A DNA stretch of 64,000 nt from Atopobium minutum (lineage in GTDB: Bacteria > Actinomycetota > Coriobacteriia > Coriobacteriales > Atopobiaceae): the NCBI GenBank assembly GCA_900105895.1, contig FNSH01000001.1:868001-932000 (forward strand), written 5' to 3'. Every line of letters begins with the position of its first letter. Positions within the stretch are counted from its first letter, which is position 1. The position numbers were made by a program, and so were the translations under genes. Of the stretch, positions 35,416 to 45,599 are shown piece after piece. The notes beneath the pieces were generated by a model. The model had not been told where the DNA came from and did not search any database. It saw only the letters and a program-made list of their open reading frames with translations.

Positions 35416-36681
35416 TTATTCTCTAAGCTTTGTACCACACTGAGGACAAAAGGTGCCGTTCTCGGGAACCTTACTGCCACACTCGGGACAGAAAGAGAGG
35501 CTATCGTCTGATGCTTCTTCTGTTTCTGCCGCGGCTTCATGATCTGCCGCGGCTTCATGAGAAACTTCTGAGGTCTCTACTGGAGCTTCAGACGCCTCAG
35601 CTGCATCCTCTACTGGTGAAGTTTCAGCCTCTGTAGATTCCTGTGCCGGCGACAAAACCTCGGGCTCTTCAGAAACCTCAACTGGTATGACAGGCGTTGC
35701 TTGTGTTGCAGGTTCATCTGATACGGCAGGAGCTTCTGGAGCTACCAACATCTCTGGTGCCTTTGGTGCTGCAGACACATCTGATGATTGTGGTGTTACG
35801 GGTGCAACAGGGCTTCCAGCAGGAGCAGCTGCATCTGAGGTTTGACCAGGATCAGCTGGGGTCATGGGCGTAGGAAGGGGATCGTCTGGGTTACCCCACT
35901 CAAAAACTTTGAATTGGAGCATCCAGAGGCCAATCATGTTGGCTGTAAGCAAGTTAATAACAGTCGTAATAGCACTACCAATAACCCAAAATACGATGAA
36001 AGCAGGCGCAAGACTAACAAGGGCATCGCTTAAGACAGAAAATGCAATTAAGACAGCTTGACCTGATGGTATGGCAGTCTCATTGAGCATCTCAAGCTGA
36101 TTCAGCGCTGTATAAGAGATCGACCCAAACCAAATCATGCCCGCAATAAAGACTACAGGAATGGACACTATGAAAATTATGAGACCGATCTTGAATTGCT
36201 CACCCGTAATTTTAAGTAAGCCCTTCCAATCATGGCGCACCATCTTCCATAGATTGGAGAAGCTAAATGCAGCACCAAATCGATCATAAATAGTTGCATA
36301 AAGTGCACAAACTCCTGCAAGAACTTCTGCAAAGACAATGAAAAGCCAAGAGATACCACCTATGGCAGGAACAATACTTTCCAACACAGACATAAGAATG
36401 CCGATAACAACCTGCCAAATAAGCAGGATAACAAAAGCAACAAAGCCCGTCTTGAGACACTTACCAAACTTGATACCTTTTTGTTTGGGAGAAGATTTTA
36501 CGCCCCATGCAGTCAGACGCGCCCATTCATATGAGGCGCCCAAGGTAACCATTCCACCAATAATAGGAATGAGAGAATACAGGGTAAGCAACAAAACCGT
36601 TTTAAACCAACCCTCTTCACGCGTGAGCATACGCCATGAACGTGTGAGATACTGCTTGTTTGAAAACTTAAGCTGAGCCAT
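35416..36681 (-). CDS. DUF4013-type polytopic membrane protein with C-terminal zinc ribbon
   Basis: 421 aa from the ATG at 36681. The N-terminal about 275 residues have about six hydrophobic helices, with FKTVLLLTLYSLIPIIGGM and GASYEWARLTAWGVKSSPKQ near the start, the DUF4013 pattern. A Pro/Ala/Glu-rich linker (about 120 residues, many PEAP, SEEPEV repeats) leads to a zinc ribbon SFCPECGSKVPENGTFCPQC. Zinc-ribbon tails of this kind are common in bacterial membrane proteins of unknown role. The linker is compositionally biased and poorly conserved. It is transcribed alone and ends at the terminator at 35338. Confidence 0.85.
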   Translation of the reverse strand: MAQLKFSNKQYLTRSWRMLTREEGWFKTVLLLTLYSLIPIIGGMVTLGASYEWARLTAWGVKSSPKQKGIKFGKCLKTGFVAFVILLIWQVVIGILMSVLESIVPAIGGISWLFIVFAEVLAGVCALYATIYDRFGAAFSFSNLWKMVRHDWKGLLKITGEQFKIGLIIFIVSIPVVFIAGMIWFGSISYTALNQLEMLNETAIPSGQAVLIAFSVLSDALVSLAPAFIVFWVIGSAITTVINLLTANMIGLWMLQFKVFEWGNPDDPLPTPMTPADPGQTSDAAAPAGSPVAPVTPQSSDVSAAPKAPEMLVAPEAPAVSDEPATQATPVIPVEVSEEPEVLSPAQESTEAETSPVEDAAEASEAPVETSEVSHEAAADHEAAAETEEASDDSLSFCPECGSKVPENGTFCPQCGTKLRE

Positions 36682-36834
36682 ATAGATTCCCATCAACGCT
36701 TTATCTATGGATCGTTATAATTGGTCAAATTATAGACAAGATTGGTCTTTATCGTCACGTAATCCCAAATAAAAGGTGATGACCCTAAAAATATATCAAC
36801 TCTATTTATTTAAATACACAAGCATTGGTATCAC

Positions 36835-36925
36835 TGGCGGAGAGGGAGGGATTTGAACCCTCGTACCTCTATAAGAGGTAAACGGTTTTCGAGACCGCCG
36901 CATTCAGCCGCTCTGCCACCTCTCC
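36835..36925 (-). tRNA. tRNA-Ser (anticodon CGA)
   Basis: Read on the minus strand: a 7-bp acceptor GGAGAGG/CCTCTCC, the long variable arm typical of serine tRNA, anticodon loop TCTCGAAAA (CGA), T arm GGTTCAAATC and an encoded CCA end. Length 91 nt including CCA. Confidence 0.95.
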
Positions 36926-36964
36926 AGATGCACAAACGGCGCCTTGCGGCGCCGTGAAATAACC

Positions 36965-37055
36965 TGGCGGAGAGTCGGGGATTTGAACCCCGGAGACGCT
37001 TTCGGCGCCTACACGATTTCCAATCGTGCTCCTTCAGCCGCTCGGACAACTCTCC
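36965..37055 (-). tRNA. tRNA-Ser (anticodon GGA)
   Basis: Minus strand: acceptor GGAGAGT with ACTCTCC, D arm TTGTCCGAGCGGCTGAAGG, anticodon stem CACGA/TCGTG around GGA, class II variable arm, T arm GGTTCAAATC, and an encoded CCA. It sits 39 bp upstream of tRNA-Ser(CGA), same strand, so both may be co-transcribed. Confidence 0.95.
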
Positions 37056-37179
37056 TTAATTGAAAACGCACCGGATAGTATAACGTATTTCTCGCCGAAA
37101 AGAAAAGAACTTTTCTGCGAAGTCCTTGCAAGACCTAGTAAGATACTTGCGTATCCGTTTTTACCCTGCAGGAGATCAT

Positions 37180-37857
37180 GTGCTTCAGATACCTATTTGG
37201 CTAGACCTTTCTGCCGTTATTGTTGGTGCTTTAGCGGGAGTTTGGGCAGCTCAAGAGCGTAAATTAGACTTGGTTGGCTATATTGGCCTAAGCTTTTTGT
37301 GTGGCTTGGGCGGCGGCTTGGTCCGTGATATGGCTATGCAAGTTGGCAGTGTCTATATGTTGCAATCTCCATATGCCATTCCTTTTGTCATAACAACAGG
37401 CATCGTTGGCTACTTTTTTCCACAATTTATCAAGCGCTACCCCAACCTCTTAGACTGGTTGGACATTCTATCTGTTGGCTTATTTGTAGTGGCGGGTACC
37501 GATAAGGCCATTAACTACAACCTATACCCTATAGCCTGCATGCTCATGGGCGTCATCACTGGTGTGGGCGGCGGTATGATGCGCGACGTCTTTTTGGGTG
37601 ACACACCGCGCATCTTCCAGCGCTCTAACTTCTATGCCGTCGCAGCTATTGGCGGTTCTGTCGTGTATTATTCTCTGGCCGCGGTCAGTCACTACAATTT
37701 GGAAATCTCTGCCATAGCAAGCGTTGCTACAACCATGTGCCTGCGCAGGCTGTCGCTTCATTACAACATGACACTACCTACGGAAGTAGATCTGGCACCT
37801 AAGGTTGCCGCCAGCGCCAAGAAAATAAAGGCAAAAACGGTACGCAAAAAACGCTAA
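37180..37857 (+). CDS. UPF0126/TRIC-type membrane channel protein
   Basis: I prefer the GTG at 37180 (AGGAGA 5 bases before it) over an upstream TTG at 37126, giving 225 aa. There are two homologous UPF0126 halves, each with a GGG..RD motif: LSFLCGLGGGLVRDMAM and GVITGVGGGMMRDVFLGD, with about six or seven hydrophobic helices. Bacterial homologues are trimeric intracellular-cation-type channels or glycine-transport candidates; substrate is not shown. The C-terminus is Lys-rich (KKIKAKTVRKKR). It converges with typA; the stops are 37 bp apart. Confidence 0.87.
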   Translation: MLQIPIWLDLSAVIVGALAGVWAAQERKLDLVGYIGLSFLCGLGGGLVRDMAMQVGSVYMLQSPYAIPFVITTGIVGYFFPQFIKRYPNLLDWLDILSVGLFVVAGTDKAINYNLYPIACMLMGVITGVGGGMMRDVFLGDTPRIFQRSNFYAVAAIGGSVVYYSLAAVSHYNLEISAIASVATTMCLRRLSLHYNMTLPTEVDLAPKVAASAKKIKAKTVRKKR

Positions 37858-37894
37858 CCTCGCAGCTACACAGCTTATTTTGTATCTATACGGC

Positions 37895-39733
37895 TTATTT
37901 GTTTACCAAACCGGAGCGAACGGCCCACTTCTTACGCTCAGTAGCGTTAAGAATACGTTTACGCATGCGAATGTTCTTAGGCGTAATCTCCACGACCTCA
38001 TCGTCCATGATGTACTCCAGCGCCTCTTCGAGCGAGAAAACACGTGGAGGTGTAAGCTGCACCGATATGTCAGCAGTGGAAGAACGCTGGTTGCCCAAAG
38101 ATTTGGTGCGGGCAATGTTAACCACCATGTCACCAGGACGGGAACGCTCGCCCACAAGCATGCCCTCATAGCACTCATCACCAGGGCCAACAAAGAGTTG
38201 ACCGCGCTCTTGCAGGGTACCCAAGGCATATGCAACGGCCTTCTCGGTAGACATAGAGATCATGGCACCGTTCTGACGAGAACCAATATCGCCAGCAAAA
38301 GGACCATATTCCAAGAAGGTATGGTAAAAGACAGCCTCACCATGAGTTACATTGAGGACGCGTGTTTTAAGGCCCATAATGCCACGTGTGGGGATCTTGA
38401 ACTCAAGGTGTGTCTGAACGCCGCCGGTTTCCATGTTGGTCATGGTGCCGCCCGCATCACCAAACACCTCAATGACCTTGCCAGAGTACTCTGCGGGACA
38501 CTCAACGACAGCTTGCTCAATAGGTTCAAGCTTATTGCCGTTCTCGTCCTTCTTGAACAGCACGCGCGGGCTACCCACCTGGAACTCAAAGCCCTCGCGG
38601 CGCATGGTTTCCATCAAAACAGAGAGATGCAAAATACCGCGACCGGCTACCTCGGTGCCTGTTTTGTCGGGGAGCTCCTCAATGCGCATGGTCACATTGT
38701 TTTCACGCTCCGCCATCAGGCGCTCTTTAAGCTGACGACCACCAACAATATCTCCGTCACGGCCAACCAAAGGCGAGGTAGATGCCTCAAATACGATGGC
38801 CAACGTTGGTGGATCGATCTCAATGGAGTCAAGCTCAACGGGATTATCTGGATCTGTATACACATCGCCAATATCGGTGGAATCCACACCCACCACGGCT
38901 CCAATATCACCAGCACAAACCTCGGTACATTCTTTACGGCCCAGGTAGTCAAAGGTAAACAGCTGCTTAACCTGACTCATGGCTCGTGAACCATCGTTTT
39001 TAACAACCAGGATTTTATCGCCAGCGTGGATTGTGCCCGAATACACACGACCAATACCAATGCGGCCCACATAGGTGGAGTGGTCGATGGTTACACACTG
39101 CATAGCCAAAGGACCATCTGCATCCGCATCAGGAGCAGGAAGCTCATCAACAACCATGTCCAACAGCGGATACATATCATTGGTATCGTCATCGGGAGAC
39201 AGACGAGCAAAGCCATTAACAGCACTTGCATAGACAACGTGCTCCATAGAAAACTCGAGCTGCTCATCCGTGGCGCCCAGATCCATCATCAGATCAAGAC
39301 AGGCATTAAGGGCCCGCTGCGGGTCTGCACCATCGCGGTCAATCTTGTTAACCACAATCATGATGGACAGGCCGGCATCAATGGCGTGGCGTAACACAAA
39401 TCGCGTTTGTGGCATGGGACCTTCTGCGGCATCTACCAGCAGCAGCGCAGAGTCTGCCATCTTCAAAACGCGCTCTACCTCGCCGCCAAAATCTGCGTGA
39501 CCAGGCGTATCCAAAACATTGATCTTAACGCCCTTGTACTCAATGGAAATGTTCTTGGCCAAAATGGTAATACCGCGCTCACGCTCTTGATCATTTGAAT
39601 CCAGAACACGCTCTTCTACCTGCTGATTATCGCGAAAAGCGTCCGTTGCGCGCAGAAGCTTATCCACCAGGGTGGTCTTGCCGTGGTCAACATGGGCGAT
39701 AATTGCAATATTGCGAATGTGCTCTTGGAGCAT
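37895..39733 (-). CDS. typA: Ribosome-associated GTPase TypA/BipA
   Basis: 612 aa. G1 AHVDHGKTTLVDKLL, switch-I GITILAKN, G3 DTPGHADFGGEVERVL and G4 VVNKIDRDGADP are at the N-terminus, followed by the TypA-specific domains (GRGILHLSVLMETMRREGFE, GSPRVLFK). It is an EF-G-like translational GTPase involved in ribosome assembly and stress. Transcribed alone on the minus strand. Confidence 0.97.
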   Translation of the reverse strand: MLQEHIRNIAIIAHVDHGKTTLVDKLLRATDAFRDNQQVEERVLDSNDQERERGITILAKNISIEYKGVKINVLDTPGHADFGGEVERVLKMADSALLLVDAAEGPMPQTRFVLRHAIDAGLSIMIVVNKIDRDGADPQRALNACLDLMMDLGATDEQLEFSMEHVVYASAVNGFARLSPDDDTNDMYPLLDMVVDELPAPDADADGPLAMQCVTIDHSTYVGRIGIGRVYSGTIHAGDKILVVKNDGSRAMSQVKQLFTFDYLGRKECTEVCAGDIGAVVGVDSTDIGDVYTDPDNPVELDSIEIDPPTLAIVFEASTSPLVGRDGDIVGGRQLKERLMAERENNVTMRIEELPDKTGTEVAGRGILHLSVLMETMRREGFEFQVGSPRVLFKKDENGNKLEPIEQAVVECPAEYSGKVIEVFGDAGGTMTNMETGGVQTHLEFKIPTRGIMGLKTRVLNVTHGEAVFYHTFLEYGPFAGDIGSRQNGAMISMSTEKAVAYALGTLQERGQLFVGPGDECYEGMLVGERSRPGDMVVNIARTKSLGNQRSSTADISVQLTPPRVFSLEEALEYIMDDEVVEITPKNIRMRKRILNATERKKWAVRSGLVNK

Positions 39734-39739
39734 GGTTCC

Positions 39740-39871
39740 TACTTTCTCATTGTCTATCTAGGATCAAACCAAAACATACAGGTTATACGAAACATACGGG
39801 TTTATATTTTGTACGCTGCCGAGAAACCCCGCAAAAATGTAGTACAAGACGATACAGCGTAGTACAAACCG
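39740..39871. repeat. Short direct repeats GTAGTACAA between typA and the 39872 gene
   Basis: GTAGTACAA occurs at about 39839-39847 and 39859-39867, 20 bases apart, followed by GTTACAAA. Further upstream lie TTATACGAAACATACGGG and TTTTGTACG. The spacing (about two turns) suggests a weak operator near the typA promoter. No ORF is here. Confidence 0.3.
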
Positions 39872-40387
39872 TTACAAAAGTGAATCAACTTCACCAGCGG
39901 GCTCAGGATCACACCATTGGAATGCTTCTCCTGCACCAAAACCTTGCCATAATACGTAGGCCGAAAAAGCCCGCTGGCCTTTCTCGGCAAACTCAAGGAT
40001 AAGGGCGTCTTTATAGCCGTCGTTGCCTAAGTCTACAGCGCCCTCATATACCATGGCATAGCGTACGGGAGACCCAAGCTTATCTGGGCGCACGGCCTTT
40101 TCCGAGGTTAGAGCAGCTATGTAGTTGTGGGCCTCATCAAGACAGGCTTCTATCCCGTCTTCAGAAAACGAGTTGGTTACACGCGTGCCAGCGGCGTCTT
40201 CTACCGAAGTAATAACGCATATCTCTACCCCTGCTGCAAGTGCATCTAATGCCGATCCCAGCAGATCACATGACAGCGCGTCCAGCTCTTCTGAAACGAC
40301 ACTCGACTGATCATATTGACTATCTTGGGCCACAAATCCCCTATCGTTAAGCGAAATAACTGCACTAATAATACTCTTGCATTTCAA
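39872..40387 (-). CDS. Unknown soluble protein (about 171 aa)
   Basis: The longest frame starts at a TTG (40387); a GTG at 40333 is another candidate, and neither has a strong ribosome site. The product is acidic, with a segment VEICVITSVEDAAGTRVTNSF and a conserved-looking KLGSPVRYAMVYEGAVDLGN. No signal peptide, membrane helix or recognised domain. Codon use fits neighbouring core genes. Function unknown. Confidence 0.55.
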   Translation of the reverse strand: MKCKSIISAVISLNDRGFVAQDSQYDQSSVVSEELDALSCDLLGSALDALAAGVEICVITSVEDAAGTRVTNSFSEDGIEACLDEAHNYIAALTSEKAVRPDKLGSPVRYAMVYEGAVDLGNDGYKDALILEFAEKGQRAFSAYVLWQGFGAGEAFQWCDPEPAGEVDSLL

Positions 40388-40580
40388 ATACAGGCTGCAC
40401 AGCGCACTTTGTCACAGAGCCTGCAGATTTGTTACTGCTTGGCACACCTACCATACCAGCTGCCCAGCCTTTTGCATCTTTATACCGGATTCTAATGAGG
40501 CTTCTAACGACATTTTTTGATGATTGCCTCAAGTACTGCTTTTTCTAACGAGCGTAGTGCCATAAACTGGAAACTACGTT

Positions 40581-41384
40581 ATGTCACTCGTGCCTACCAT
40601 GATTTTGGGACGGAGTATGGATAAAACTGACGAGCTTCTCGATTTTATGCTGAGCTTTTCTAAGGAAGCGCTTCAAGCTGGTGCTACGGTTGAGTACGTA
40701 GAAAAGGCTCTTAAGCGCATTTCTCAAGCGTACGAAATGAAAGAGATGAGCTCAATTACCACAAGTAATTTTATTGTACTTTCTGCCTGCTCATCTGATG
40801 GTATGCATCATACTCGGCAGACCTCTATTGAAGGCTCTGTCATTCATCTGGCAAAACTTTGGCACCTCAACCATTTACGGATACAGGTGTGTGAGAACAC
40901 GCCGGCGCCAAAGGAGCTTATGGACATGCTTGGGTCTGTGTTTGAAAAGCATGAGTTTCCCAAGATAATCACCATGCCTGCTCAAGTTATAGCCTTTACT
41001 TGTATCTGCATACTAATAGGTGGTTCGGTTCGCGATGCACTTGCTACTGTGGTGTGTGCAACAGCGGTTTGTGTCGTATTTGAAGTACTCAACCATTTTA
41101 AAATTGACGCCATTGTCAGTAATGCCCTCGGTATGTTTGTGGCCACGTGCATTACCATATTCGCCGTAAGAGCTGGCTTTGGAGATAGCGGAAGTATGGT
41201 AGTAATTACCATCAGTCTTATGATGATTCCCGGTATTCCGCTTGCTAATGCCTTTAGCAGTCTCGTCAGAGGAAACGAGATGAACGGGAGTCTCTTGCTC
41301 GTAAGAGTAACCCTTGAATCGCTCATGTTGGCGCTGGGAACCTACGCTGCAGTGTTGCTTTTAGGGGGTCTCACGTCATGGTAA
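40581..41384 (+). CDS. Threonine/serine exporter family, N-terminal component (DUF1212)
   Basis: 267 aa. The soluble N-terminal part (DFMLSFSKEALQAGATVEYV, SITTSNFIVLSACSSDGMHH) is the DUF1212 regulatory domain of ThrE-type exporters, followed by about five hydrophobic helices (VIAFTCICILIGGSVRDALA, VITISLMMIPGIPLANAFSS). With the next ORF it forms the split ThrE-type transporter common in Firmicutes and Actinobacteria. Probable export of threonine or serine; substrate inferred. Confidence 0.88.
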   Translation: MSLVPTMILGRSMDKTDELLDFMLSFSKEALQAGATVEYVEKALKRISQAYEMKEMSSITTSNFIVLSACSSDGMHHTRQTSIEGSVIHLAKLWHLNHLRIQVCENTPAPKELMDMLGSVFEKHEFPKIITMPAQVIAFTCICILIGGSVRDALATVVCATAVCVVFEVLNHFKIDAIVSNALGMFVATCITIFAVRAGFGDSGSMVVITISLMMIPGIPLANAFSSLVRGNEMNGSLLLVRVTLESLMLALGTYAAVLLLGGLTSW

Positions 41385-41827
41385 TTGGTATCGTCTACAT
41401 TGTGCTCTCATTTGTGGCCAGCTACGCCTTTGGCATAGTGTTTCATATACGCAAAGAGGACTTGGTGCTCGCAGGAATTGGCGGAGCTGTAGTAAGAACT
41501 TTTATTGTTGTAGGTCCAACCGTTATTAGCTCACACACCCTCATTATTTTTGTTGCTTCGCTCGTTGCGGGACTGTATGGAGGGGTGCTGGCACGTTTTT
41601 ATAAGGCGCCATCTGCCTACTTCGTGTACCCCTCACTCATTCCACTTATTCCAGGAGATTTGCTCCACTATGCACTTTCATCTCTGCTGATCCGAAATAT
41701 GGAGAGTTTTATCCAGCAGGGACTCAATTGTCTTGCAACACTTTTAGCACTCGCCTTAGGGCTGCTTGTAGGCTCAGCACTTGCCGCTCTTTGTAAACCA
41801 CTCATCAGGGTTTTGCGACCTCAGTAA
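41378..41827 (+). CDS. Threonine/serine exporter family, C-terminal component (DUF3815)
   Basis: 149 aa. About four hydrophobic helices with VLAGIGGAVVRTFIVVGP, FYKAPSAYFVYPSLIPLIPG and the conserved PGDLLHYALSSL segment. The start overlaps the previous stop by 7 bases, so the two halves are translationally coupled. It completes the split ThrE-like exporter. Confidence 0.9.
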   Translation: MVIGIVYIVLSFVASYAFGIVFHIRKEDLVLAGIGGAVVRTFIVVGPTVISSHTLIIFVASLVAGLYGGVLARFYKAPSAYFVYPSLIPLIPGDLLHYALSSLLIRNMESFIQQGLNCLATLLALALGLLVGSALAALCKPLIRVLRPQ

Positions 41828-41836
41828 GCCTGTGAG

Positions 41837-42391
41837 CTATGCCAGCTCAAGCGCAAGAGGAATTAACTGAGCTATGTTATCAGCTGCCTGCGCAAGCTCA
41901 GAATCAGAGACGGACGATTTTGCCGCAAGCGCAAGCGATACCGCTATGGCCTTATTGAGCGTATCATCTGTAGATCCCAACCTTTGTGCACGCTCTGCAA
42001 GACTGGCCAGTACATGCAGATTTGCTACAAGCTGAGAGAGCTTGGCGGCCGTAGCAGTATAAGCTTTCATAGCAGCGATAAGATCAAACGGCTCGCCCTT
42101 ATCGACACCCCTGTGGGCAGAAACGTGCTCTGCTCGGGCACGGACTCCGTCAAGAGCCATCTGAACATCCTTGATCTCAGCGTCCCCAAAACTGAGCTTA
42201 AGCCCAACAAAGAGCTCAGAAAAGGCGTGGCCGCACGGAATAAAACCAGCAACTGCTTCCATAGCGTTGCTTAGGGTTATAGCAAGACCTGCAGTCTGTG
42301 CAAGCAGCTCTGCCTGCGCCTGGCTGAGTGAAACAAGCTCTTTAAACTCTGCATCTGATACAGCGGTTACAGCTCCATGAATGTGTGGCAT
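41837..42391 (-). CDS. Unknown helical protein (184 aa)
   Basis: ATG at 42391 with GGAG upstream. Nearly all alpha-helix, Ala-rich, with AELLAQTAGLAITLSNAMEA and ISVSLALAAKS type segments. No signal peptide; no membrane helix long enough to be certain. It converges with the ThrE-type operon (stops 9 bp apart). No family recognised. Confidence 0.7.
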   Translation of the reverse strand: MPHIHGAVTAVSDAEFKELVSLSQAQAELLAQTAGLAITLSNAMEAVAGFIPCGHAFSELFVGLKLSFGDAEIKDVQMALDGVRARAEHVSAHRGVDKGEPFDLIAAMKAYTATAAKLSQLVANLHVLASLAERAQRLGSTDDTLNKAIAVSLALAAKSSVSDSELAQAADNIAQLIPLALELA

Positions 42392-42521
42392 ATATGCTCC
42401 TCACACGGTTTACTTACAGTCGTTTTCCTTCCAGAAGGATACTGGAAGCATGCTATAGACTACAATATATAACCTAATTACCTTCTTACATACGGTGCCA
42501 TTCTTTAAGGGAGACTACAGC

Positions 42522-45338
42522 ATGCAGTTGCGTGACCTGCATTATAAGCATCCGTTTCGGTCTTACCAACAGCGCATCCTTGATGCGTTTTCTTCATATC
42601 AAGCCGATAAAGCCATTAATATAGTTGCAGCTCCCGGCAGTGGAAAAACGATTCTTGGACTGGAGTTGATCCGCCGCCTTGGAAAGCCAGCTCTTATTTT
42701 GTCTCCATCTCTTGCCATACGCCAACAATGGGGAGAACGCTTTGCAGATGGCTTCCTTACACAAGACAGCCAGGAGCACGATTTTGTCTCGTATTCCCTG
42801 CTCGACCCAAAGATCATAACCTCTATTACATATCAATCCTTACATGCGGCATGGGTTCAAAAAGCCTCTGCCGACAAAACAAAGGATGCAGATACCGCCA
42901 ACAAGGCCGATGAGCAAGATGAGCAAGTGCTCCAGGAAGAGGACAATAAACAAGCCCAGCCAGATCTCCAAGAAGAGCGTGTGGAGGATTTTACTAATTT
43001 TGACGTTTTAGCTGCTGTTGCTCAGGCTGGTATTACCACCATTTGCCTTGATGAGGCCCACCATCTTCGCGCGGAGTGGCAGCGAGCGCTGGAGGCGTTC
43101 ATAAAAGCGCTTAAGGGACAGGTATTTGTCATTTCCCTCACAGCCACGCCGCCCTATGACTCTACGCCAAGCCAGTGGAAACGCTATACGGATGTATGCG
43201 GTGAGATTGATGAAGAAATTTTTGTCCCCGAACTTGTGGCAGAAGCTGCACTATGTCCGCACCAGGATTACATCTATTTTAGTTATCCAACTACCAGTGA
43301 ACGGCTTCTTACCAAGTGCTATCGAGAGCAGGCAAATGCGGCGCTTAAGGAGCTACAACAAGAAAAGCTTATAGACAGCCTGCTTCACAATCTTGACTGC
43401 GCCATCAACACCGATCTTGTCGATAAAAACTACCAGTTTGTACTGGACCACGAAGAGCAGTTTCGGGCGCTTTTGCGGTTTGTACGCCATATAGGATCTG
43501 AAGTTCCCGCTTGGTGGATGCAGGCGGTCTTTCCCCATAAACGAATGGGGCGGTATAAACCAACAGATGCAGAACGTGCACTGCAATGTATTCTCGATAA
43601 TCCCGACTTTTTTGGTGCTGATTATGCGGAAGCCATACGCCATTGTCTTGCTCAGCATGGACTTATTACCCGCAAACAAGTCAACCTGCTCTCGAACCAA
43701 AAACTTAATCGCGCACTGGCGGGTTCTATTGGAAAGATGCAATCTATTCAGCGCATTGCCACGCTTGAATCGTCCTGCTTAAAAGACGATCTTCGCATGG
43801 TCATTCTCACCGATTACATCCGAGCTGATGCAACCAACCTCATCGGTCGTGACACTGGCTTTACTCAAATTGGCGCGGTCCCTATTTTTGAGGCCGTGCG
43901 GCGGAGCGTAGGAGAAGCACAGAACATCGCGCTTCTTACCGGTTCGCTTGTCATTGTTCCTGTGTCGATCCAAGATCAGCTCAGTGCGTTTGCGCAACAA
44001 TACAACGGTACTGTTGCATTTGCTCCTTTGGAAGAAGCCGGTCCTGTCCCTTATGTAAAGGCGCAGTTTTCTGGTGGAAATCAACTGAGTGTACGCATCC
44101 TAACCCGGGCTCTTGAGCAGGGGCTTATTCAAATTCTCGTAGGCACGACTGCCCTTCTTGGAGAAGGATGGGACTCCCCTTGTGTTAACACCCTCATTTT
44201 GGCTTCATATGTAGGAAGCTTTATGCTCTCCAACTAGATGAGGGGACGTGCCATTCGTACCTATGCAAAACAGGCCGATAAATGCGCAAATATCTGGCAT
44301 CTTGTAACGGTAGAGCCGCCGTTTGGACCAGACCAACAGCTTCTTGATCTTTTGTATGGCTCAGACTTCAAACAGGATGAAGCGATCCTGGGTCAAGATT
44401 GGGACACTCTCACAAGACGGTTTGACTGTTTTATAGCTCCTGCATATGAAAGCTCTTGCATAAAAAGCGGTATTGATCGCATAAGTATCGTACAACCACC
44501 TTTTACCGAGGCTCATTTGGAGGCAATAAACCATCAAATGGAGCGGCGAGCAGCCAACAGATAGGCTGTAACAGAGGCATGGCAGAACATACTAGACGCT
44601 TCTATCAAACCGTCGGTTAGTGAGACCTGCAAAACAGATGAGGTGCCCGCCTTATTTGGACTATCTGCTTTTACCTTTGTCAACACACTTGCTTTGATAC
44701 TCATCAGCTGCATAGACTGGCTAGCAAGCAGCTTGATTCTTGAGAGTATGCACGCAAGGGGCTTTATTGCTCTGTTTAGAGGAAACCTTTTTATCTTTGG
44801 TATCTTTACGGTGTTGCAGATTATAGGTCTCTTTTTGCTCACAAAACTAACGCTGCATCTCATACTGCGCTTCTCGCCAAAACGACGTTTGGATCGTATG
44901 GGCAAAGCGCTTCATACAGCCCTAGCACAAGCTAGCATGCTTTCTGGTAAAACCGGCAGAATTCAGGTTGACTCCAATCCCATTCAATCGTATTTTACCG
45001 TCTCGCTTAAGGGGGTTTCCTTGCATGACCAGCACGTATTTGCTGAAGCTTGCAAGCAAATGCTCTCCCCCATTGACAACCCCCGCTATGTGCTTATCGA
45101 GCAAAGCGGAGCCGGGCTGTTTGGAATACTACATTACCGCCACAGTTTTGCCTGTCCTGAGGTACTCTCAAAGCGCAAAGAGGACGTTACTCTGCTGGTT
45201 GATGCCCTCAAGCCGTTTGGCACCTATAAAGCAGTGTATATAAAAAGCCCAGAAGGACGAGAAAAACTATGGCGTTGTCGAGAGAGAGCGCTTGTCAACC
45301 TCAATGAACGGTACACAAAGATCTTTCTTGGTCTTTAG
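42522..45338 (+). pseudogene. SF2 DEAD/DEAH-type helicase with C-terminal membrane segments, interrupted by two in-frame amber codons
   Basis: The ATG at 42522 (AAGGGAG) starts one continuous frame of 939 codons broken only by TAG at 44235-44237 and 44562-44564. Motifs: SYQQRILDAF (Q-motif-like), Walker A AAPGSGKTILGLEL, CLDEAHHLRAEW, SLTATPPYD, and SFMLSN[TAG]MRGRAIRT, where helicases of this family have Q, the motif VI glutamine. The second TAG also fits a lost Gln (AANR[TAG]AVTEAWQ). After about residue 700 there are two hydrophobic helices (FTFVNTLALILISCIDWLAS; IFGIFTVLQIIGLFLLTKLT) and a C-terminal domain. Both changes are CAG to TAG. As written, only the helicase N-terminal part is made. 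The role is unknown; a membrane-linked helicase is unusual. Confidence 0.8.
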
Positions 45339-45586
45339 CAAATGATTGCTTGCGCGGCTGCTTGCTCAATAAGATGTTGGATATCTTGAATAGCTGTGTT
45401 GGTCACAATACCCCAAACCGACATCACAAAAATAATAAGTGCAAGGATTATTTGCAGAATGAGCGAGACCATACCACCACCCACAGCCAACACTTTTGCT
45501 TTTTGTACAACAAGACGGATAAAACAAAAGACGAGAAACCCTGCAGACATAGCAGCTAACACGTAATTGGGAAACATACCGATCAT
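45335..45586 (-). CDS. Small two-helix membrane protein (83 aa)
   Basis: I choose the ATG at 45586, 14 bases after the stop of the upstream gene. It has two hydrophobic helices (MFPNYVLAAMSAGFLVFCF and LILQIILALIIFVMSVW) and a polar C-terminus. It overlaps the stop of the helicase by 4 bases in convergent orientation. Probably co-transcribed with the 45600 gene; function unknown. Confidence 0.6.
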   Translation of the reverse strand: MIGMFPNYVLAAMSAGFLVFCFIRLVVQKAKVLAVGGGMVSLILQIILALIIFVMSVWGIVTNTAIQDIQHLIEQAAAQAIIC

Positions 45587-45599
45587 TTGTATTCTCGTT

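Noticed and set aside
37880-38989. 369-codon plus-strand ORF opposite typA
   Set aside because: Antisense shadow of typA with low-complexity His/Thr/Asn composition and no ribosome site.
40490-40540. GAGGC/GCCTC inverted repeat as terminator or riboswitch before the ThrE-type genes
   Set aside because: The stem is only 5 bp with a long loop and no T run in the right position.
42522-45338. Programmed amber readthrough in the helicase gene
   Set aside because: TAG is used as a normal stop in this window (for example purD), and no suppressor tRNA is visible here; two nonsense mutations are simpler.
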